In this document: positions 1 to 4,678 of the stretch, piece after piece
Numbering within the stretch: the stretch's first letter is position 1
Layout: every line of letters starts with the position of its first letter
Assembly: GCA_945867445.1 (NCBI GenBank)
Contig: CAMBID010000007.1
Location: 1-11,311 of the forward strand
Reading direction: 5' to 3'
Origin: an uncultured Clostridia bacterium
GTDB taxonomy: Bacteria; Bacillota; Clostridia; Oscillospirales; Oscillospiraceae
Length of the DNA stretch: 11,311 nucleotides
Translations under genes and position numbers: made by a program
The notes under the pieces: model-generated
Seen by the model: the letters and a program-made list of their open reading frames with translations, nothing else
The model's database searches: none
What the model was told of the DNA's origin: nothing

Positions 1-320
1 CTGCCCATGCCCCGGCCCTGGCAGGCGGGGGAGAGGATGAGCCAGCCCATCCAGGCGGCGCCGTCTTCCGGATAGTTCAAAATCAGGTCCATCACCGCCG
101 TGAGGCGGTCCCCCTGAAAGAAGCCCAGAAAGTACTTGTCCTCCGGGCCCTTCCCCGGGGGCAGGGCCGTCATGTCGGAGAGGATACCCTCCCGGTCCGG
201 GAGAGGCGGGTGATAGCGGTAGAAGAGCCCGTTCCCAGCGGCCAGGGCCAGGACGGCGTCCGCGTCCTCCGGCGTAAGAGGCTGGACAACATGGGCGGAG
301 GAGAGTGCCGTGATGTCCAT
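1..320 (-). CDS. GNAT-family N-acetyltransferase, N-terminal part (runs off the left edge)
   Basis: This reads as the first 106 codons of an acetyltransferase that would move an acetyl group from acetyl-CoA to an unknown amine. It opens MDITALSSAHVVQPLTPEDA, a common GNAT first strand and helix. The central strand carries YFLGFFQGDRL (residues 63-73), and MGWLILSPACQGRGMG (91-106) follows. The last six residues fit the (R/Q)-x-x-G-x-(G/A) acetyl-CoA pyrophosphate-binding motif, and the window ends there. The ATG lies four bases after the TGA of the DUF554 gene, so translation is probably coupled. GAGGG sits almost on the start codon, so there is no good separate ribosome binding site. It is the third gene of the tcdA-DUF554-GNAT group. 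The family call is fairly secure; the substrate cannot be read from what is visible. Confidence 0.8.
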   Translation of the reverse strand, partial: MDITALSSAHVVQPLTPEDADAVLALAAGNGLFYRYHPPLPDREGILSDMTALPPGKGPEDKYFLGFFQGDRLTAVMDLILNYPEDGAAWMGWLILSPACQGRGMG

Positions 321-324
321 GCCC

Positions 325-1056
325 TCACAGGATGCGGCACAGCAGAATGGGCAGGAAGATGCCGGGCACCAGATTCATGACCTTGATTTTGGTCACGCCC
401 AGCATATTGAGTCCCATGGCCACGATGAGCAGTGATCCCACGCAGGTCATCTCGGCGATGACCGCGTCCCCCAGCAGGGGAGAGAGCACCCCGGCTGCCA
501 GGGAGATCAGCCCCTGATAGAGGAGGACCGGCACCGCCGACAGCGCAACCCCTACCCCCAGGGAGGAGGCAAAGATGATGGAACTGATGCCGTCCAACAC
601 GGATTTGGCCTTCAGGGTGTCAAAGTTCCCGGTGAGGCCGTTCTCCAGGGCCCCCACGATGGACATGGCGCCCACGCAGAAGAGGAGGGAGGCGGTGACG
701 AAGCCCTCCGCCACGGAGCCCCCGCCGCCTTTCAGGACGCGGACCGTCCTGTCCTGCACCCACTGTCCCAGCCGGTTCATGCGGCCGTCCAGATCCAGCA
801 GCTCCCCCAGAATGGCCCCCAGCGCCATGGAGAGGATGGCCGCCAGGGCGTTCTGTCCCTTGAGGCTTCCGGAAATGCCGATGTAGAGCACGCACAGGGC
901 GATGCCCTGCATCATCAGGGCCTGCAGCCGCTCCCCCAGCCGGGCGCCCTTTTCCCCCAGCACGGAGGAGAAGCGCCCCGCCAGGGCATGGATGCCCAGT
1001 CCCACCGCGGAACCCGCCAGAATAACCAGCGTGTTGATGATGGTTCCTGTTAACAT
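325..1056 (-). CDS. DUF554 family integral membrane protein (YdfK/YqgA-like)
   Basis: A 243-residue, mostly hydrophobic protein that I recognise as DUF554, a widespread membrane family without an established function. Visible signs are the opening MLTGTIINTLVILAGSAVGL, the segment GISGSLKGQNALAAILSMALGAILGELLDLDGRMNRLG (residues 60-97), the central GFVTASLLFCVGAMSIVGALENGLTGNFDTLKAKSVLDGISS, and a C-terminal GVTKIKVMNLVPGIFLPILL. About six or seven membrane segments are plausible. Length is typical for the family (about 220-245). The start is supported by AAGGAG seven to eight bases upstream of the ATG. It lies 32 bases after tcdA and 4 bases before the GNAT gene, so the three are probably co-transcribed. 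Transport has been suggested for such proteins, but nothing in the sequence shows a substrate. Confidence 0.88.
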   Translation of the reverse strand: MLTGTIINTLVILAGSAVGLGIHALAGRFSSVLGEKGARLGERLQALMMQGIALCVLYIGISGSLKGQNALAAILSMALGAILGELLDLDGRMNRLGQWVQDRTVRVLKGGGGSVAEGFVTASLLFCVGAMSIVGALENGLTGNFDTLKAKSVLDGISSIIFASSLGVGVALSAVPVLLYQGLISLAAGVLSPLLGDAVIAEMTCVGSLLIVAMGLNMLGVTKIKVMNLVPGIFLPILLCRIL

Positions 1057-1088
1057 AATATCACTCCTTGGGAAATACCCTGAAACTG

Positions 1089-1820
1089 TCAGTTCTTTCT
1101 GCCGGGGCCGGCAATGAGATCCCGGACGATGGCGCTGCCCAGCAGCAATCCCGCCGCGGCAGGCACCCAGGGGGTGCTGCCCGGCACGCTGCGGCGGCCG
1201 GGAGGCGGGGCCTCCAGGGACGCGGGCTTTGCGGCCTCCTCCGGGGAGAAGACCACCTTCAGGTGCCGGATGCCGCGGGCGCGCAGTTCCTTCCGCATGA
1301 CCCGGGCCAGGGGGCAGCCATAGGTCTCCGAGAGGTCCGCCACGCGCAGGAGGCTGGGGTCCAGCTTGTTGCCGGTGCCAAGGGTCATGATCAGGGGGAT
1401 GCCCAGCCGCCGGGCAGTCTCCGCCAGGTCCAGCTTGCAGGAGACGAGATCGATGGCGTCCGCGATGTAGTCATAGCGGCAGCCCTCCGGAAAGAAGAGA
1501 TCCCGGCGGCGGGCGTCATAGGTCCCGCGGATGGGGTGGAGCCGCAGGGCGGGGTTGATGTCCCGGAGCCGGGCGGCCACGGCGTCAGTCTTCGCCTGGC
1601 CCACGGTGGACTCCAGGGCCTCCAGCTGGCGGTTGCGGTTGCTGCGGGAGACCACGTCATGATCCACGATGGTGAGCTCCCCCACGCCGCTGCGGGCCAG
1701 GCACTCGGCGGCGTAGCTGCCCACGCCGCCCAGGCCGAAGAGGATCACATGGGCCCGCTCCAGCCGCTGCTGGGCTTCCCGGCCCCAGAGCATTTCATTG
1801 CGAAGGAACAGTTCATTCAT
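1089..1820 (-). CDS. tcdA: tRNA threonylcarbamoyladenosine dehydratase (E1-like ThiF fold)
   Basis: TcdA (CsdL/YgdL) uses ATP to dehydrate and cyclise t6A37 to ct6A37 in tRNAs that read ANN codons; it acts in the cytoplasm. The 243-residue product has the Rossmann ATP-binding motif GLGGVGSYAAECLARSGVGE (residues 29-48), the acidic VDHD (52-55), the E1-type arginine segment NRNRQ (61-65) and YDYIADAID (117-124). The TcdA-specific stretch TLGTGNKLDPSLLRVADLSETYGCPLARVMRKELRARGI (146-184) follows, and a C-terminal VPGSTPWVPAAAGLLLGSAIVRDLI (212-236). That tail separates it from MoeB and ThiF, which carry zinc-binding cysteine pairs that I do not see here. The ATG has GGAGG eight bases upstream. 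An upstream hairpin pairing CTCCGG with CCGGAG overlaps this site. No clear promoter was found, so expression may come partly from read-through of the foldase gene. Confidence 0.88.
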   Translation of the reverse strand: MNELFLRNEMLWGREAQQRLERAHVILFGLGGVGSYAAECLARSGVGELTIVDHDVVSRSNRNRQLEALESTVGQAKTDAVAARLRDINPALRLHPIRGTYDARRRDLFFPEGCRYDYIADAIDLVSCKLDLAETARRLGIPLIMTLGTGNKLDPSLLRVADLSETYGCPLARVMRKELRARGIRHLKVVFSPEEAAKPASLEAPPPGRRSVPGSTPWVPAAAGLLLGSAIVRDLIAGPGRKN

Positions 1821-1865
1821 TGCTTTGACCTCCGGAGATGTTCCGGAGCGGCGGGCCGCACCGGG

Positions 1866-1903
1866 GGAAAGCAGAAAGGGATCGGCTCTCGCCGATCCCT
1901 TCC
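1866..1903 (-). terminator. Intrinsic terminator of the parvulin foldase gene
   Basis: A perfect 11-bp stem (AAGGGATCGGC pairing with GCCGATCCCTT) closes a four-base loop at 1876-1901. On the minus strand it is followed by TTTCTGCTTTCCC, a broken T-tract. It lies about 50 bases after the foldase stop and about 55 bases before the tcdA start, so it should separate the two genes, with leakage likely because the T-tract is imperfect. Confidence 0.7.
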
Positions 1904-1951
1904 GGTCACATGGGAATGTGCGCGGGAATGCGCGTCAGCTGCGGCGGAGGC

Positions 1952-3544
1952 TCAGCCGACCTTGGAGACGCCCTTGTCCACCAGGGTGATCTCCTCGCTT
2001 CCGGTCTGCTGGGAGTACCAGGCGTTGTAGTCGGCGCTCTTCAAGGTGTTGGTGACGGTGACCTGCCAGACAGGGAGGTCGTCGCCCACATAGTAGATGA
2101 TGTGGTAGCCCTTGTAATCGCTGCCGGAATTGGTGCGCTCCGCGTAGACCACGTCGGCGTCGCCGGACTTGCGGGCGTCGTCGAAGCACCAGGCGTCGAA
2201 GGCATCCACCATGGAGCCCTTGGTGACCTGCTCATAGAGGCCGCCCGTGCTGTTGGAGCCGGGATCCTCGGAGTACTCGTTGGCCAGGGCGGCAAAGCTG
2301 TCCTCGGTGGCGCCGCCATTCTTCCACTGGGCAAAGATCTCGTCGGCCTTGGCCTTGGCCTCGTCCTTCCGGGCCTGGAGCTCGGCGTCATAGCTGTCGG
2401 ATTCGCTGTCCAGGCCGGTTTCGTCCACCTGGATGAGGATGTGGCGGACGTCCACGGTCTTGGTCTCATCCCGGTAGCGCTCGTTGAAGCGGACCAGGTA
2501 GTAGCTGCTGGTATTCTCGTCAAAAAGAACGGCGGAGTCATTGGCCTGACGGCTCTCGTCGAAGAGCCAGTTCATAAGGGTGCTGTCAGAGTAGCTGGCC
2601 TTGTCGTTGGCGGAGTAGTTGGCCTTGTCGTCGGTCTCCGCCAGCTTGGAGAGGATGCCGCCGGCCTGATACTGCGCATAGAGACTGTCGGCCAGGGCCT
2701 TGGCGGCCTCCAGCGCGGCGGCGGACTCCTCCTCGGTGGGGGCCACGGTGTTGCCGTCGGCGTCGGTGGTGGAGGCGGCCTTGCCGGAGATGGAGATCAT
2801 CTCATAGTTGACGTAGTCATAGCGGTTGGAGTTCTCGGCGTACTCGGCGTCCAGCTGATCAGCGGTATAGGTGAGGGTCGCCTGATAGGCGTCCGCATAG
2901 TGCTGGGCCAGGATGGCGTTTTTCACCAGCTTTTCATAGGTGGCCATGTTCACCAGCTTGCCGTAGATGAGCTGCAGATAGCCCTTGGCCTTGAGATTGG
3001 TGCCCTTGGAGGCGTTATAGCTGTCGGTGCTGGACTGCAGGGATTCCATGGCGGCGTCGAAGTCTGCCTGCATGGAATCGTCCCACTTCATGCCCTCTTC
3101 CTCCGCGGCGGCGCAGAGGGACTGGATGGCGGCCATCTGCTTTGTGGCCTGATCCAGGAAGTAGTCATACCAGGAGCTGCCGTCGTCGGTCATGGCGCAC
3201 TCCTGGTCCTTCAGGCTCTTGCTGGTGTCCAGTCCGAAGTAGGAGAGGTAATAGTAATAGTCGCTGACGAAGCTCTGGTAGTTGTTGATGTAGTAGTACT
3301 GGGTCTCGGCGGCGGTGTAGTTTTCGCCGTCGATGGTAACGGCGGTGACGTTCCGCTCGGGGATGCCGGACTTCCAGACCAGGGAGATGATGGCGACGAC
3401 CACGAAGGCGATGGCGACCAGGAGATAGATGGTATTGCTGCGCTTGGCCTCCCTGTGCTCCTTGGCTTCCTTGGCGGTCTTGGGATCCGTATAGCCGGAG
3501 CTCTGCTGCTCCTGGCGAACTTTCTTTTCTCTCGATGCGCTCAT
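1952..3544 (-). CDS. Membrane-anchored peptidyl-prolyl cis-trans isomerase (SurA/PrsA-like, PpiC parvulin domain)
   Basis: A predicted extracytoplasmic foldase of 530 residues. A charged cytoplasmic head (1-36, rich in Lys and Glu) is followed by one membrane segment (about 38-57, NTIYLLVAIAFVVVAIISLVW). There is no lipobox, unlike PrsA, so it is anchored by the helix. Residues 64-240 form a helical, tyrosine-rich SurA-N/trigger-factor-like region. Residues 364-486 are a PpiC parvulin domain: VRHILI with the N-terminal histidine (366-371), FAALANEYSEDPGSNSTGG (417-435), SMVDAFDAWCFD (444-455) and GYHIIYY with the C-terminal histidine (479-485). Residues 244-353 resemble a second parvulin copy that lacks those histidines. 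AGAGGAC sits about ten bases before the ATG. The gene has its own promoter (3622-3650) and terminator. Its likely job is folding of secreted or wall proteins; no client is evident. Confidence 0.85.
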   Translation of the reverse strand: MSASREKKVRQEQQSSGYTDPKTAKEAKEHREAKRSNTIYLLVAIAFVVVAIISLVWKSGIPERNVTAVTIDGENYTAAETQYYYINNYQSFVSDYYYYLSYFGLDTSKSLKDQECAMTDDGSSWYDYFLDQATKQMAAIQSLCAAAEEEGMKWDDSMQADFDAAMESLQSSTDSYNASKGTNLKAKGYLQLIYGKLVNMATYEKLVKNAILAQHYADAYQATLTYTADQLDAEYAENSNRYDYVNYEMISISGKAASTTDADGNTVAPTEEESAAALEAAKALADSLYAQYQAGGILSKLAETDDKANYSANDKASYSDSTLMNWLFDESRQANDSAVLFDENTSSYYLVRFNERYRDETKTVDVRHILIQVDETGLDSESDSYDAELQARKDEAKAKADEIFAQWKNGGATEDSFAALANEYSEDPGSNSTGGLYEQVTKGSMVDAFDAWCFDDARKSGDADVVYAERTNSGSDYKGYHIIYYVGDDLPVWQVTVTNTLKSADYNAWYSQQTGSEEITLVDKGVSKVG

Positions 3545-3621
3545 TCGTTTTCAGTCCTCTCAAGTTTTCAGGGGATGGCCTTGCCCGGAAAGCGGGGAAA
3601 AGGCCGCAGAGATACTCGTAT

Positions 3622-3650
3622 AGTATACTTGATTCCCGGGCGTTTCGCAA
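3622..3650 (-). promoter_or_regulatory. Sigma-A type promoter of the foldase gene
   Basis: On the minus strand, TTGCGA (3645-3650) and TATACT (3622-3627) are separated by exactly 17 bases. Transcription would start near 3615, leaving a leader of about 70 bases before the ATG at 3544. It lies downstream of the terminator at 3704-3735, so the foldase is expressed independently of the upstream RNA locus. Confidence 0.7.
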
Positions 3651-3703
3651 GAGCAAATTCCGTTCCGGAGCGGGATTTGCCATGAAAAATCCGGAAAACG
3701 CAG

Positions 3704-3735
3704 AAAAAAAGCGGGAGCAGAGGACTCTGCTCCCG
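3704..3735 (-). terminator. Strong intrinsic terminator of the non-coding RNA locus
   Basis: A perfect 10-bp stem (CGGGAGCAGA pairing with TCTGCTCCCG, loop of four bases, 3712-3735) is followed on the minus strand by C and seven T residues (3710-3704). It has the ideal form of a factor-independent terminator. No protein gene ends nearby, which is the main sign that the sequence upstream of it makes an RNA product. Confidence 0.88.
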
Positions 3736-3978
3736 TTATCTGCTGCCCCGCGCCGGCCGTGCGGCCCGTTATAACCTGCACCATATGGCCAGGTGGGTCG
3801 CCTCCGCTTGGCTTCACCGCTTCCAACTTCCGGCCGCAGACGGCAGCCGGGAGGCCTGCGAACCGCGAAGCGAGTCCGGCGTCCCGTATAACGAAATGTG
3901 GGTTAAAAAAAGACCGTCACGCGCCGGGCAGGGCGCTCCCCCGGAGGGGAAGTCCGCAGAGCGGCATCCGCCGCCCGC
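3704..3978 (-). ncRNA. Structured non-coding RNA; 6S RNA is the best candidate
   Basis: This fills most of the 484-base gap between the foldase and DUF1292 genes. It is flanked by a consensus promoter and an ideal terminator and has no plausible protein. It can fold as follows: closing helix 3931-3921 with 3753-3743 (CTGCCC/GGGCAG, a G-G mismatch, GCGC/GCGC); an unpaired pyrimidine-rich 5' side containing seven T (3911-3905); helix CGTTATA/TATAACG (3893-3887 with 3773-3767); a long arm begun by CGCC/GGCG and CGCTT/AAGCG (3881-3799); and a hairpin ACCTG/CAGGT (3794-3774) on the 3' side. Closing stem, asymmetric bubble, long arm and a 3'-side hairpin after GGCGACCCACCT recall 6S RNA, which in E. 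coli has GCGACGACACAUUCACCUU there. I see no tmRNA, RNase P or SRP signatures. RNA: fairly sure; 6S identity: moderate. The exact 5' end is inferred. Confidence 0.6.
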
Positions 3979-3984
3979 AGGATC

Positions 3985-4013
3985 AGTCTACCACAGATGT
4001 GGGAACAATGCAA
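3985..4013 (-). promoter_or_regulatory. Promoter of the non-coding RNA locus
   Basis: TTGCAT (4008-4013) and TAGACT (3985-3990) are spaced 17 bases apart on the minus strand, with a TG-type extended -10. The spacer contains a perfect inverted repeat, CCACA-GA-TGTGG (3991-4002 on the plus strand). It begins only about 15 bases after the DUF1292 stop. Its sequence closely matches the pheB promoter (TTGCATT ... CTGTGGTA), which suggests a shared strong housekeeping promoter type. Confidence 0.72.
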
Positions 4014-4028
4014 TCGAAAAGAGGGAGC

Positions 4029-4355
4029 TCACTCCTCCTCTTCCTCCTCCGCCGGAAAGAAGGCCCGGTACTCCTGACCGTCCACCTCGAAGGCGGAGAC
4101 GAACTCCAGCGTCAGCTCCTCGCCGTCCTCGGCGGTGACGCTGAGAAAGATGGGTTCCTCGTCCTCCTTCTCCTCCTCGTCCTCCAGCAGGTCTTCCAGG
4201 AAGGCGGCATAGGCGGCCTCCAGCTCCTCCTCGCTGTCGCAGGTGGAGAGCAGCTCCTCTCCGCTTTCGTCGCGGATGACCTTCAGGATGATAAGGCCGT
4301 CGCCCTCCTCGTCTTCCTCCTGACCCAGGGGCTTGCTGTCAAACTCGTCACGCAT
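4029..4355 (-). CDS. DUF1292 domain-containing small acidic protein
   Basis: A 108-residue, very acidic protein of unknown function, ending in six glutamates. The C-terminal part PIFLSVTAEDGEELTLEFVSAFEVDGQEYRAFFPAEEEEEE (residues 68-108) is the DUF1292 core (YrzB-like), found in Bacillota. The N-terminal part GLIILKVIRDESGEELLSTCDSEEELEAAYAAFLEDL (20-56) looks like the segment that normally follows this core. I chose the ATG at 4355 because AAGGAGG lies nine bases upstream. A longer in-frame opening to 4508 is possible on paper, but it would cross both the promoter at 4390-4418 and this ribosome binding site. In many Bacillota the family sits near alaS, ruvX and ireB; none of those is here. 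No convincing terminator separates it from the RNA promoter. Confidence 0.83.
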   Translation of the reverse strand: MRDEFDSKPLGQEEDEEGDGLIILKVIRDESGEELLSTCDSEEELEAAYAAFLEDLLEDEEEKEDEEPIFLSVTAEDGEELTLEFVSAFEVDGQEYRAFFPAEEEEEE

Positions 4356-4389
4356 GGGGGATATCCTCCTTCGATGTAATCTAGGAATC

Positions 4390-4418
4390 ATTTTAACCGC
4401 TTTTCGCCGGAAAAGCAA
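4390..4418 (-). promoter_or_regulatory. Promoter of the DUF1292 gene
   Basis: TTGCTT (4413-4418) and TAAAAT (4390-4395) have a 17-base spacer on the minus strand. The start site would be near 4383, giving a leader of about 28 bases that contains AAGGAGG. It is back to back with the PBP promoter. Confidence 0.72.
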
Positions 4419-4527
4419 GCTGTCAGCCGGGGCAAAATGCGGAAAATCCGGAAGGAATTTCCGAAAAACCGCCGGAAAAACGCCGGAAGTCCGCGGAAAT
4501 GCGCACATTCAGGCGAAAAAATCCGGC

Positions 4528-4556
4528 TTTTCAGGGTTGACAGGCCATGTTACAAT
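4528..4556 (+). promoter_or_regulatory. Extended -10 promoter of the class A PBP gene
   Basis: TACAAT (4551-4556) is preceded by TGT, which gives an extended -10. A weak -35, TTTTCA (4528-4533), lies 17 bases upstream. A consensus TTGACA at 4537-4542 is only eight bases from this -10. It could instead serve a weak TGTCAT at 4560-4565 (17-base spacing). The leader is about 115 bases. Confidence 0.55.
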
Positions 4557-4678
4557 GATTGTCATGATGGAGCAGCATGACCATCTTCCCCGCATCCCGC
4601 CCGGCGGCGGGCCGCGGAAGGAAAGAGATACATCCGCGCCCTTCCGGCGCGGAGGATTTTGCAAGGAGGTGCCAAGCG

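Larger units (their letters stand above)
4356..4678. other. Divergent intergenic region with phased A-tracts and a hairpin-bearing PBP leader
   Basis: This 323-base gap has no protein gene. It holds two divergent promoters. Between and over them are short A or T runs at about 4391, 4401, 4411, 4434, 4443, 4456, 4464, 4476, 4497, 4516 and 4528, often a helical turn apart, within repeated CCGGAAA-like words. Downstream, the PBP leader can form GTCATG/CATGAC near 4561-4580 and a 7-bp CCGCGCC/GGCGCGG hairpin (4634-4652) before the ribosome binding site. Confidence 0.5.

Noticed and set aside
1838..3685. Open plus-strand frame of 615 codons opposite the foldase gene
   Set aside because: It lies antisense to a clear protein gene. 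Its product is a Gly/Val/Leu-rich string with no domain, and open antisense frames are expected in GC-rich coding sequence.
3704..3978. tmRNA, RNase P RNA, SRP RNA or a metabolite riboswitch as the identity of the RNA locus
   Set aside because: I do not see a tRNA-like acceptor end or tag frame, the GAGGAAAGUCC and ACAGAA segments of RNase P, or the GUCAGGUCCGGAAGGAAGCAGC of SRP RNA. The foldase has its own promoter below the terminator, which argues against a cis riboswitch for it.
3759..4379. Plus-strand frame of about 206 codons across the RNA locus and DUF1292
   Set aside because: It has no ribosome binding site, it is antisense to a recognised gene and a likely RNA, and it shows no recognisable domain.
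4356..4508. N-terminal extension of the DUF1292 protein by 51 codons
   Set aside because: The extension crosses the TTGCTT-17-TAAAAT promoter and the AAGGAGG site, and its composition does not resemble the family.
4634..4660. CCGCGCC/GGCGCGG hairpin plus TTTT in the PBP leader as an attenuator
   Set aside because: The stem is only 7 bp, the T-run is four bases and is separated by GGAT; too weak to call a terminator.
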